The translations under genes were made by a program, and so were the position numbers. This document shows, piece by piece, positions 6,441 through 13,350 of a DNA stretch of 13,375 nt. The notes below the pieces were generated by a model. It did not search any database and had not been told where the DNA came from. It saw only the letters and a program-made list of their open reading frames with translations. The DNA is from Methanobrevibacter ruminantium (lineage in GTDB: Archaea; Methanobacteriota; Methanobacteria; Methanobacteriales; Methanobacteriaceae), in contig NZ_JAEDCO010000037.1 in NCBI RefSeq assembly GCF_016294135.1, positions 1 through 13,375 on the forward strand. Direction: 5' to 3'. The stretch's first letter is position 1, and every line of letters starts with the position of its first letter.

Positions 6441-6950
6441 ATGAGAAAAGATATTGTATTAATTGTTTTGATATTGATAGCCGTCGTTAGTATAAGCGGT
6501 TGCATTAATGATCCTATTGATAACATAAACAGTAGAATGAAAGATTTGAACACTGATATCACTGAAGGAGATAACGATTATAACGCTGCAATAAGTTCCA
6601 TCAATAGCCGTGACTATGCAAGTGGAAACAATAACATTCAAATTGCAAAGGAAAAATTTAATGACGCAGAAACAAAACTTTCAGAAATTGAAGAGTATCA
6701 AGATGACTTGAATGAAAGTGTATATAAAGAGTATATTGATTTGATAAAGGAAGAAGTGTCATTAAAGAAACAGGCAAGCGATGAGCTTTATTTAGCTATT
6801 CAATACTATGCAAATAATGATCCTTATTCCGGAAATTCATATGCTAAATCAGCAAATAATCAAATGAAAAAAGCAGTGATACTTCAAGGTGAAAGAAATC
6901 AATTAGTTGAAGAAAACTCAGAATTATTCAAAAAAGCAGGAATAATCTAA
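6441..6950 (+). CDS. Predicted small lipoprotein, helical, function unknown
   Basis: The 169-residue product begins with a short basic region (MRKD), a hydrophobic stretch at about residues 5-18, and a lipobox-like SISGC with Cys21 as the predicted lipidated residue. It is therefore probably exported and anchored on the outer face of the membrane. The mature part is hydrophilic and looks mostly helical, with repeated K/E/N-rich segments such as AKEKFNDAETKLSEIEEY. I do not recognise a named family. A TTG-initiated extension of 11 residues (from 6408) is in frame but puts a charged stretch before the signal, so the ATG is preferred. Its ribosome binding site is weak (TGAT at 6434-6437). The RecJ-like gene lies 65 nt downstream on the same strand; a functional link is not evident. 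Confidence 0.75.
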   Translation: MRKDIVLIVLILIAVVSISGCINDPIDNINSRMKDLNTDITEGDNDYNAAISSINSRDYASGNNNIQIAKEKFNDAETKLSEIEEYQDDLNESVYKEYIDLIKEEVSLKKQASDELYLAIQYYANNDPYSGNSYAKSANNQMKKAVILQGERNQLVEENSELFKKAGII

Positions 6951-6960
6951 ATAGATTATT
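6941..6960 (+). terminator. Hairpin overlapping the lipoprotein stop codon
   Basis: AATAATCT (6941-6948) pairs with AGATTATT (6953-6960) around a 4-nt loop; the stop codon 6948-6950 is inside. GGAA before it and TTCC after it could extend the stem across a bulge. The sequence after it is only mildly T-rich, so this may be a partial terminator or attenuator between the lipoprotein and RecJ-like genes. Confidence 0.4.
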
Positions 6961-7002
6961 GTTCCATGCAAATTATTAATTTATTGAATTTATTAGAAAT
7001 CT

Positions 7003-7011
7003 GTGAGGGGG
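7003..7011 (+). promoter_or_regulatory. Strong ribosome binding site of the RecJ-like gene
   Basis: GTGAGGGGG lies directly before the ATG at 7016 and complements the 16S 3' end well. It supports this start, after which the first zinc-binding CxxC follows within five residues. Confidence 0.6.
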
Positions 7012-7015
7012 AAAA

Positions 7016-9349
7016 ATGAAAAAAGCATGCCCTAAATGTAATGGAACCGGATCCATAGTTGTAGATACAAAAATATGCGAAAATTGTGATGGAACCGGTT
7101 ATGTAGATACATTTGAAATGAAAAGTCACTTTAAAGGAGTGAACAGTAATGCTAGAGCTAAATTTGATTTAGATGCAGACCAAGATGTTCCATGTGAAGT
7201 TTGTGATGGCAAAGGAATGGTGGATGTCTTGGAAGACTGTTCCTACTGTAATGGAACCGGTGAAATTACTGTTTGCAATGATTGTGGAAAACGTATTGAC
7301 TCTGATAAGAATTACTGCGACGAATGTGCAGAAAAGCAAGAAGCAGAAAAGATAAAAAAACAATTGGAAAGAGAGAAAAATCCGGAAAAAATTGTTGTGG
7401 AATCTGACATCTCTGGTAAGGAAATTGTTTACGAATTAGATGGATTATGTGAAATGAGTGATTTGGAACTTAATTCCATCTACAGAGGTAAAGTTACAAG
7501 AGTAGAAAGATATGGTCTTTTTGTAAGCTTAAACAATCAAGTTTGGGGACTCATGAGAACACGCAATTCCTCAAATAAAGTGGGAGATTATGTATTCGTA
7601 AGAATCACCCAAATCAAAGAGAGAAAACGTGAAGTGGATATGGCTCCTGCAAGCGTTTTCAAAGGAGAATATGTAATTAAAAAAGTCAAGAAAAACATCA
7701 AAAGAACCAAAATCGAAACTCTTGATGATTCTTCAATGGGTAATGTCGTTAAAGTCCATGGAGAAGTTATACAGATCCAACAGACTTCTGGACCAACTAT
7801 TTTTACAATCACTGATGAAACTGCAATTACCTGGGCTGCAGCATTTAATGAACCTGGAGTTAGAATGTATCCTGAAATTGAAATAGGGGATATTGTAGAG
7901 GTAATTGGAGAAGTCAATAAACATAATGGTGAAATTCAAATAGAATCAAGCAGCATTGAAAAGCTTGGTGAGGAAGAAACAAATAAGATGAAGGAATTCA
8001 TTGATATTGCTTTAGATAAAAAGGCAGAACCTGAAGATGTTGATTTCTTAATCCAAAGCCCAGTTTTAGATAGGTTAAAGCCTAAAATGAGAGAAGCTGC
8101 AAAAGTCATCAGAAGAGCAATTTTAGATGGAAGATCTATCCTTGTCAGGCACCATGCAGATGCAGATGGTATCTGTGCAGGAGTTGCAATGGAAAAAGCA
8201 GTGATTCCTTTATTAAAAGAGTTCAATCCAGATAATGATGCTGAATATCATTACTTCAAACGCTCACCTAGTAAAGCTCCATTTTACGAATTGGAAGATG
8301 TTGTCAAAGACTTATCCTTTGCATTGGAAGACTTTGATAGGCATGGGCAAAAATTGCCACTAATTGTATTATTAGATAATGGTTCTACAGAGGAAGACAT
8401 TGTAGCATTGATGCAAGCAAAAATCTATGATATTGAAATAGTGGTTATTGACCATCACTTCCCTGGAGAATTAATTACAAAAACATTGAAAAGTGGAGAA
8501 ACAATTGATGGAAGCGTAGAGTGCAATAATGAGGATATCATTGCAGGCACTGTTGCAGTGGATGAATATGTTGACACTCATGTAAATCCTTATCTTGTTG
8601 GAGGGGATTCACAAATAACCGCTGGAGCATTAGCTACTGAGGTTGCACATATCATAAATCCAGATGTTGAAGACCTAGTGAAACACTTGCCTGCTGTTGC
8701 GGTTTTAGGAGACCGTGCAGAAGCGGATGAAGTGGAACAATATGTAAAGCTTGCATCTGAAAAAGGATATGATAGAGAGCAATTGAAGAAAATTGCAGAA
8801 TGCATTGATTTTGAAGCTTACTTCCTTAGATTCATGAATGGTAGAGGAATTATCGATACCATTTTAGGTGTAGACAATCTTGATAAGCATCCTAAGATGG
8901 TTGAAGCATTATATAAAGAATACCTAAAACGTGTAGATACCCAAATGAAAGCGGCTTTGCCTAACATAAAAAGAGTCCAACTGGAAAATGGAATCTACTT
9001 CAATGTTTTGGATGTTGAGAAATATGCTCATAAGTTTACATTCCCTGCTCCGGGAAAAACCTGTGGATTTGTCCATGATAAGATTGTAAAAGAGATTGGT
9101 GAAGATAAGCCAATCATTACCCTTGGGCATGGTCCTGACTTTGGGGTTTTAAGGGCAACCGATTCTGTTCATAAGATCTTTGGATTTAATGTAAACAATA
9201 TAGTAATTAGTCTTGCAGATAAGATACCTCAAGCAGGTATTGATGGTGGAGGTCACGAATGTGCAGGATCCATAAAATATATTGAGGGTCTTGGCAAGGA
9301 AGTATTAAATCAACTTCTAAGTGAAATCCAAAATATGACTAATGAATAA
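7016..9349 (+). CDS. RecJ-like DHH phosphoesterase with DnaJ-type zinc fingers, S1 and OB domains (COG1107 type)
   Basis: This 777-residue protein matches the archaeal RecJ-like family COG1107. Domains in order: a DnaJ-type zinc-finger region with CPKCNGTG (5-12), CENCDGTG (21-28), CEVCDGKG (60-67) and CSYCNGTG (75-82), then extra CxxC pairs near 87-90 and 101-104; a charged linker; an S1 RNA-binding fold (about 152-212); an OB-fold (about 240-315); and the DHH catalytic core with His380-Ala-Asp382-Ala-Asp384, Asp454 (LLDNGS), Asp479-His480-His481 and Asp566. A DHHA1 domain ends with GGGHECAGS at 744-752. All catalytic residues expected of the superfamily appear intact, so it is probably an active Mn2+-dependent nuclease or phosphoesterase on RNA or DNA. 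The exact substrate is not known to me. It differs from the shorter GINS-associated RecJ proteins by its N-terminal modules. Confidence 0.92.
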   Translation: MKKACPKCNGTGSIVVDTKICENCDGTGYVDTFEMKSHFKGVNSNARAKFDLDADQDVPCEVCDGKGMVDVLEDCSYCNGTGEITVCNDCGKRIDSDKNYCDECAEKQEAEKIKKQLEREKNPEKIVVESDISGKEIVYELDGLCEMSDLELNSIYRGKVTRVERYGLFVSLNNQVWGLMRTRNSSNKVGDYVFVRITQIKERKREVDMAPASVFKGEYVIKKVKKNIKRTKIETLDDSSMGNVVKVHGEVIQIQQTSGPTIFTITDETAITWAAAFNEPGVRMYPEIEIGDIVEVIGEVNKHNGEIQIESSSIEKLGEEETNKMKEFIDIALDKKAEPEDVDFLIQSPVLDRLKPKMREAAKVIRRAILDGRSILVRHHADADGICAGVAMEKAVIPLLKEFNPDNDAEYHYFKRSPSKAPFYELEDVVKDLSFALEDFDRHGQKLPLIVLLDNGSTEEDIVALMQAKIYDIEIVVIDHHFPGELITKTLKSGETIDGSVECNNEDIIAGTVAVDEYVDTHVNPYLVGGDSQITAGALATEVAHIINPDVEDLVKHLPAVAVLGDRAEADEVEQYVKLASEKGYDREQLKKIAECIDFEAYFLRFMNGRGIIDTILGVDNLDKHPKMVEALYKEYLKRVDTQMKAALPNIKRVQLENGIYFNVLDVEKYAHKFTFPAPGKTCGFVHDKIVKEIGEDKPIITLGHGPDFGVLRATDSVHKIFGFNVNNIVISLADKIPQAGIDGGGHECAGSIKYIEGLGKEVLNQLLSEIQNMTNE

Positions 9350-9354
9350 AAAAA

Positions 9355-9420
9355 TAATTTCAATTGAAAAATAATTTTTTTAATAAATTTTTTCATTAGT
9401 TATTTTTTTCTATTTTTTAT
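9355..9420 (+). terminator. T-rich termination region of the RecJ-like gene
   Basis: The 12-bp palindrome TTTCAATTGAAA (9358-9369) lies 9 nt after the stop and is followed by several T runs through about 9420. Archaeal termination at U tracts would suit this arrangement. Confidence 0.5.
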
Positions 9421-9430
9421 TTTTTCAAAT

Positions 9431-9478
9431 TTTTCTAATTTTCTAATTTTCTAATTTTCTAATTTTTAACTTTTTAAC
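9431..9478. repeat. Tandem octamer repeat
   Basis: Four exact copies of TTTTCTAA run from 9431 to 9462. Two copies of the related octamer TTTTTAAC follow at 9463-9478, all in the same 8-base register. It is a microsatellite within the termination region and is likely to vary in copy number between strains. Confidence 0.8.
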
Positions 9479-9586
9479 TTTTTTCTAAAATTTCTATTTT
9501 TTATGATATCTCAAAATTAAAATTTTATTAAATTACTATTTTTAAACTGTTAGATGTAGATATACTAAATTCATTTTTATAGCAAG

Positions 9587-9652
9587 ATGATACAATTTAA
9601 TTAAATTGATTTTATGATTAATTAAATTAATTCATTTTGAATAAAGTATCAT
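9587..9652. repeat. Nested inverted repeats in the spacer
   Basis: ATGATAC (9587-9593) and GTATCAT (9646-9652) are inverted copies 52 nt apart. Between them, at 9593-9608, is the perfect 16-bp palindrome CAATTTAATTAAATTG. It could be a folded RNA, a small mobile-element remnant, or chance. No transposase or target duplication is seen. Confidence 0.35.
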
Positions 9653-9894
9653 TTAATGAAATGTTACTATATAATTTTTGCACAAAAATGAAATTGCAAA
9701 AAATTGGAAAAATTTTTTATCAAAATTGTGCGGAAATGTAAATTTTTATGAAAATTATAAAAAAATTTTAAGAAAAAATTTAAAAAAAGTTTCAAATGCA
9801 TAGAACAAAAATCTTAAAAGAAAATGAATTTGAAAAATTATAAAAAATAATAAAAATAGTTTTATAATAATAGAATAAAAAATATTGAAAAATA

Positions 9895-9942
9895 ATTAAA
9901 ATAAAAAAAGAATAAAAAATTTAAAAATTATAAAAAAATTTT
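9895..9942 (-). terminator. T-rich terminator of the iscS-iscU unit
   Basis: On the minus strand the region directly after the iscU stop contains A6T6-type self-complementary sequence followed by repeated T runs. This is consistent with U-tract termination of the iscS-iscU transcript. Confidence 0.45.
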
Positions 9943-10317
9943 TTATTCTGATTTTTTAGATTTGTAATCCTTGATTGCTTCAGTCAATGCATCTGCTGCT
10001 AAGTTAGAACAATGCATCTTGATTGGTGGAAGACCATCCAATGCATCAGCAACATCATTTCTAGTAATCTCTAAAGCTTCATCAACAGTCATGCCCTTAG
10101 CAATTTCAGTTATCATACTGCTTGTAGCTATTGCAGCACCGCAACCGAAAGTTTCAAATTTTATATCTTGAATCACTTCATTGTCATCCACATCAATGTA
10201 AATGGTCATTAAATCTCCACAAGTAGGGTTCCCAACAGTTCCTTCACCACTTGCATTTTCAATAATACCTGAATTTCTTGGATTTGCAAAATGATCCATA
10301 ACTTTTTCACTGTACAT
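9943..10317 (-). CDS. iscU: Iron-sulfur cluster assembly scaffold IscU/NifU-like
   Basis: This 124-residue scaffold receives sulfur from the cysteine desulfurase and assembles a transient [2Fe-2S] cluster before handing it to apoproteins. The three cluster-ligand cysteines are Cys33 (NPTCGD), Cys59 (FGCGAA) and Cys103 (MHCSN), and Asp35, important for cluster release in the family, is present. The usual LPPVK-type chaperone motif appears as LPPIKMHC. Length matches stand-alone IscU, without the extra NifU domains. AAGGTGAT precedes the ATG with about 5 nt spacing, an excellent archaeal ribosome binding site. It follows iscS by about 59 nt on the same strand, as in many isc operons. Very secure. 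Confidence 0.96.
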   Translation of the reverse strand: MYSEKVMDHFANPRNSGIIENASGEGTVGNPTCGDLMTIYIDVDDNEVIQDIKFETFGCGAAIATSSMITEIAKGMTVDEALEITRNDVADALDGLPPIKMHCSNLAADALTEAIKDYKSKKSE

Positions 10318-10376
10318 ATTTTATCACCTTATTACTTTACATTAATTCTTTAAATAATTATAACATTTAATTTTTT

Positions 10377-11585
10377 TTAATGGTCTGGGTCTGTAAACTT
10401 AGACTCATCTAATTCTAAAGATTCATTATTTTCATTATCCCATAAAGGAGACATTCTTCTTAATCCTGCAACAACTTCATCCAATGCATCTACAACTGTG
10501 TCAACATCTTCTAAGCTATTTTCAGTACCTAAACTTAATCTGAGGGAACCGTGAATTTCCGCATCTTCCAAACCTAAAGCGCTTAATACATAAGATGCCT
10601 TTAGACTTTTTGAGGAACATGCAGAACCAGTTGCACCATTGATTCCTTTTGCATCTAATCTTAAGATCAATCCTTCCCCTTCAATTGCTGCAAATCTATA
10701 GTTTACATTATTCGGAAGTCTATTATCCCTATCACCATTCAAGTAAGCTTCTGGAATTCTATCGCCAATCTTTTCAATAAGAGAATCTCTTAGTTCTGTA
10801 AGCTTTGCAATGTTTTCATCTAAATGCTCATATGCAAGTTCAGCAGCTTTACCAAAACCGACAATACCTGGGACATTTTCAGTACCTGACCTAAGGCCGT
10901 TCTCTTGACCTCCTCCATGAATCAATAATTCTAATTTTACTCCTTTTCTAATGAATATTGCTCCAACACCTTTTGGACCATAAATCTTATGGGAGGAAAT
11001 AGACAACAAGTCAATATTTGCTTCTTTAACATCAACTGGAATCTTACCTACAGATTGCACTGCATCACAATGGAAGATAATTCCATTTTCCTTTGCAATC
11101 TTACCTACTTCTTCAATTGGTTGTATAGTTCCTATCTCATTATTTGCATGCATTACAGAAATTAAGATTGTATCTTCCCTAATTGCATTTTTTAAATCTT
11201 CTATACTGATGATCCCATTTTCATTCACTGGCAAATAAGTAACTTCATATCCTCTTGTTTCCAAGAATTCACAAGTTCTAAGTACTGCCGGATGCTCAAT
11301 TTCTGTTGTAATAATGTGCTTTCCTCTATCTTCAAATTTTAAAGCTGCCCCTTTAATAGCCATATTGTCAGATTCAGTACCTCCACTTGTAAATATAATC
11401 TCTCTTGTATCAGCATTAATTAATTTTGCTACATGTTCACGAGCTTCTTCAACCGCTTTTTTAGCATTTCTACCTAATTTATAAAAAGTGGAAGGATTTC
11501 CGAATTCTTCTTTTAAATAAGGTACCATTGCATTAAATACTTCTTCTTTTACTGGAGAAGTAGCAGAATTATCCATATATATCAT
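10377..11585 (-). CDS. iscS: Cysteine desulfurase IscS/NifS
   Basis: This PLP enzyme of 402 residues takes sulfur from L-cysteine as a persulfide, giving alanine, and supplies IscU. The PLP lysine is Lys200 in SISSHK. Cofactor contacts include His98 (EIEHPAV) and Asp174 (HCDAVQS). The persulfide-forming cysteine is Cys323 in GATGSACSS. The N-terminus MIYMDNSATSPV is typical. Minus-strand GGAG stands 8 nt before the ATG at 11583-11585, favouring it over the ATG three codons later. After the usual SPLW motif near 379-382 there is a roughly 20-residue acidic tail (DNENNESLELDESKF and on) that I do not recognise. It is first in a unit with iscU and has a long leader with palindromic elements upstream. 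Confidence 0.96.
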   Translation of the reverse strand: MIYMDNSATSPVKEEVFNAMVPYLKEEFGNPSTFYKLGRNAKKAVEEAREHVAKLINADTREIIFTSGGTESDNMAIKGAALKFEDRGKHIITTEIEHPAVLRTCEFLETRGYEVTYLPVNENGIISIEDLKNAIREDTILISVMHANNEIGTIQPIEEVGKIAKENGIIFHCDAVQSVGKIPVDVKEANIDLLSISSHKIYGPKGVGAIFIRKGVKLELLIHGGGQENGLRSGTENVPGIVGFGKAAELAYEHLDENIAKLTELRDSLIEKIGDRIPEAYLNGDRDNRLPNNVNYRFAAIEGEGLILRLDAKGINGATGSACSSKSLKASYVLSALGLEDAEIHGSLRLSLGTENSLEDVDTVVDALDEVVAGLRRMSPLWDNENNESLELDESKFTDPDH

Positions 11586-11638
11586 AGTTAGCTCTCCGAT
11601 TTTTCCTCTAATAAAAATTATTTTTTTAGTAATTACAT

Positions 11639-11664
11639 TAATTATTTTAAAGATAAAATAATTA
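11639..11664 (-). promoter_or_regulatory. 11-bp inverted repeat in the iscS leader
   Basis: TAATTATTTTA (11639-11649) and TAAAATAATTA (11654-11664) are perfect inverted arms around a 4-nt spacer, about 53 nt upstream of the iscS start codon. If transcribed it would fold as a weak A/U hairpin in the leader; alternatively it is a second protein-binding site. Confidence 0.5.
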
Positions 11665-11684
11665 CCTCATCATAATTTTTTAAA

Positions 11685-11706
11685 AAATATAACTATAGTT
11701 ATATTT
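11685..11706 (-). promoter_or_regulatory. 22-bp perfect palindrome, candidate iscSU operator
   Basis: Half-site AAATATAACTA at 11685-11695 is followed by its exact reverse complement at 11696-11706. It lies between the best TATA box (11732-11740) and the iscS start, where a bound repressor would block initiation or early elongation. Its core ATAAC-N4-GTTATATTT also occurs upstream of the sulfhydrylase gene at 13337-13354. Confidence 0.6.
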
Positions 11707-11731
11707 CCTAATTTATTATTAGTAAGTTTTA

Positions 11732-11740
11732 GTATATAAA
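11732..11740 (-). promoter_or_regulatory. TATA box of the iscS-iscU unit
   Basis: The minus strand reads TTTATATAC, close to the methanogen consensus, preceded by an A/C-rich BRE-like CTAAAC. Transcription would start near 11708-11712, giving a leader of about 125 nt. The palindrome at 11685-11706 would then begin just after the start site. An alternative TATA-like AAATATAAC lies within the palindrome itself. Confidence 0.6.
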
Positions 11741-11835
11741 GTTTAGGTTTAACTTATTTTTTTAAAAAATAGCATTATGGAAATTGAAGAATTAATTGAA
11801 AAAATAAGTGAGTAATAAGTGAAAAAATATTAAAA

Positions 11836-11904
11836 TTTAAAAAAAAAATAAAAATTGAGAGTATTAAAAAATTAAAAAAATTGGAGAATTTAATTATTCT
11901 CCAA
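11836..11904 (-). terminator. Intrinsic-type terminator after the sulfhydrylase gene
   Basis: TTGGAGAAT (11881-11889) and ATTCTCCAA (11896-11904) form a 9-bp stem with three G:C pairs around a 6-nt loop that includes part of the stop codon (11894-11896). On the minus strand it is followed by long T runs down to about 11836. This separates the sulfhydrylase transcript from iscS-iscU downstream. The remaining 11741-11835 holds only A/T-rich sequence and a 12-codon ORF of no weight. Confidence 0.75.
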
Positions 11905-13210
11905 ATTTAGCAGTAACTTTATCTAAAGCTTGATCAATATCCGCAATGATATCCTCTACATCTTCAAGACCTACAGATACTCTAATCAAGTCAGGAGTTA
12001 CACCAGTGCTTTCCTGTTCTTCTGGAGTCAATTGTTGGTGTGTAGTAGAAGCTGGGTGGATAACTAAACTTTTTGCATCACCAATATTAGCAAGTAAAGA
12101 TAACAATTCCACATTATCAATGAATTCTTTTCCTGCTTCAAGTCCACCTTTAACACCGAATGTTAATAGAGCACCATATTGATCTCCTAAGTATTTTTTA
12201 GCAGTTTCATGTGTTGGATGGCTTTCAAGTCCAGGATAACTTACCCAACTTACTGCAGGGTGTTGTTCTAAATGTTTAGCTACTTTTAATGCATTTTCAG
12301 AATGTTTAGCCATTCGGATGGATAAAGTTTCTAAACCTTGCAAGAATATGAAACTGTGAACTGGAGCAAGGGTTGCACCTAAGTCTCTTAATAATCTTGC
12401 TCTAATACGAAGAGTGTAAGCAATATTTCCAAGACCTGGGAAATCACCGAATACTTCCCAATAGTTTAGACCATGATAACTTGGATCTGGTTCAGAAAGG
12501 GTAGGGAATTTACCATTACCCCAATTGAATTTACCGCTATCGACAATATATCCTCCTACAGCAGTACCATGACCTCCAACAAACTTGGTTGCAGAAGCTG
12601 CAATTACATCTGCTCCATGTTCTAAAGGTCTTACTAATCCAACAGCAGCAGTATTATCAACCACTAATGGAATATCATGAGAATGAGCGATTTCAGCTAG
12701 TTTTTCAAATTCAGGAACATCCAATTTTGGATTTCCGATAGATTCCACATAAATTGCTTTTGTCTTATCAGTAATAGCAGCTTCAAAAGCATCTAAATCT
12801 TGAGAATCTACAAAGATAACATTACGTGCCAAATCTTTAAAAGTGTAATCAAACAATTGGTATGTTCCACCATATAAATTATCTGCAGAAACTATTTCAT
12901 CACCAGGTTGGGTAATGTTTAATAATGCATAAGTAATAGCAGCTAAACCACTAGCAGCAGATATTGCAGAATTACCTCCTTCTATTGCTGCAATTCTTGC
13001 TTCAAATGCATCTGAAGTAGGGTTAGTTAATCTACCGTAAATTTGACCAAATTCCTGAAGAGCAAATCTATTTGCTGCTTCATCCGTATCCTTAAATACA
13101 TAAGATGAAGTTTGATAAATCGGAACCACTCTGGATCCTGTTGCTGGGTCTGGTTCTTCTTGTCCTGCATGTAATCCTAAAGTACTTAATCCATAATTTT
13201 TGTTAGCCAT
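11894..13210 (-). CDS. metY: O-acetylhomoserine sulfhydrylase (MetY type, Cys/Met PLP family)
   Basis: The enzyme joins sulfide to O-acetylhomoserine to give homocysteine, linking sulfide assimilation to methionine. The 438-residue protein belongs to the Cys/Met-metabolism PLP family. The PLP lysine is Lys209 (SATKFVGGHGT). Cofactor-site residues include Tyr58 and Arg60 (IYGRLTNPT), Tyr113 (NLYGGTY) and Asp185 (VDNTAAV). HPASTTHQQL near 385-394 is a family signature, and the N-terminus GLSTLGLHAGQEEPDPATGS is typical of MetY rather than cystathionine lyases. AGGTGAT directly precedes the ATG at 13208-13210. No metX (homoserine acetyltransferase) is in the window, so the acetyl donor path is assumed. 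The protein resembles bacterial MetY closely by eye, suggesting ancient transfer. Activity on O-acetylserine is an alternative. Confidence 0.92.
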   Translation of the reverse strand: MANKNYGLSTLGLHAGQEEPDPATGSRVVPIYQTSSYVFKDTDEAANRFALQEFGQIYGRLTNPTSDAFEARIAAIEGGNSAISAASGLAAITYALLNITQPGDEIVSADNLYGGTYQLFDYTFKDLARNVIFVDSQDLDAFEAAITDKTKAIYVESIGNPKLDVPEFEKLAEIAHSHDIPLVVDNTAAVGLVRPLEHGADVIAASATKFVGGHGTAVGGYIVDSGKFNWGNGKFPTLSEPDPSYHGLNYWEVFGDFPGLGNIAYTLRIRARLLRDLGATLAPVHSFIFLQGLETLSIRMAKHSENALKVAKHLEQHPAVSWVSYPGLESHPTHETAKKYLGDQYGALLTFGVKGGLEAGKEFIDNVELLSLLANIGDAKSLVIHPASTTHQQLTPEEQESTGVTPDLIRVSVGLEDVEDIIADIDQALDKVTAKFGE

Positions 13211-13291
13211 TTTATCACCTATAATATAAATTAATTAATAAATACAATGAATACTAGTGGATTTTAATAAATTAGACATTTAATAAAATTC

Positions 13292-13321
13292 TTAAAAATA
13301 TTCTTTTTGAAATATTTTTAA
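13292..13321 (-). promoter_or_regulatory. 11-bp inverted repeat upstream of metY
   Basis: TTAAAAATATT (13292-13302) and AATATTTTTAA (13311-13321) are perfect inverted arms around an 8-nt loop, about 81 nt upstream of the start codon. Its place between the palindrome and the gene parallels the inverted repeat in the iscS leader, though its sequence differs. Confidence 0.45.
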
Positions 13322-13336
13322 TATAATCATTAAAAA

Positions 13337-13350
13337 ATAACAATTGTTAT
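13337..13350 (-). promoter_or_regulatory. 14-bp perfect palindrome, candidate metY operator
   Basis: ATAACAATTGTTAT at 13337-13350, extended on the plus strand by ATTTT, shares ATAAC-N4-GTTATATTT with the iscS palindrome. It abuts or overlaps the likely core promoter, because a TATA-like element lies at 13351-13362. Confidence 0.5.

Larger units (their letters stand above)
9350..9942. other. 593-base non-coding A/T-rich spacer
   Basis: The spacer separates the convergent RecJ-like and iscU genes. It holds T-rich terminator sequence after the RecJ-like gene (about 9355-9420), an octamer repeat (9431-9478), a 16-bp palindrome (9593-9608) inside a larger inverted repeat (9587-9652), and an A-rich tail leading to the iscU 3' end. 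Only ORFs of about 10-15 codons occur. I see no gene, tRNA or CRISPR. Confidence 0.6.

Noticed and set aside
6571..6584. ATAAC repeated twice inside the lipoprotein gene, resembling the sulfur-operator half-site
   Set aside because: The two copies are direct rather than inverted and lie within coding sequence, so they do not match the palindromic element.
7588..9130. Minus-strand ORFs of 64-109 codons opposite the RecJ-like gene
   Set aside because: They overlap a well-supported coding frame and have no family features or start signals.
9431..9478. Octamer repeats considered as a CRISPR array
   Set aside because: Units are 8 bases with no spacers and there are no cas genes.
9780..9845. Tiny ORFs in the spacer before iscU, such as a 15-codon one starting at ATG near 9798
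   Set aside because: Expected by chance in A/T-rich DNA; no ribosome binding site.
11777..11815. 12-codon plus-strand ORF (MEIEELIEKISE)
   Set aside because: Coding-like in composition but too short, with no ribosome binding site; probably chance or a tiny remnant.
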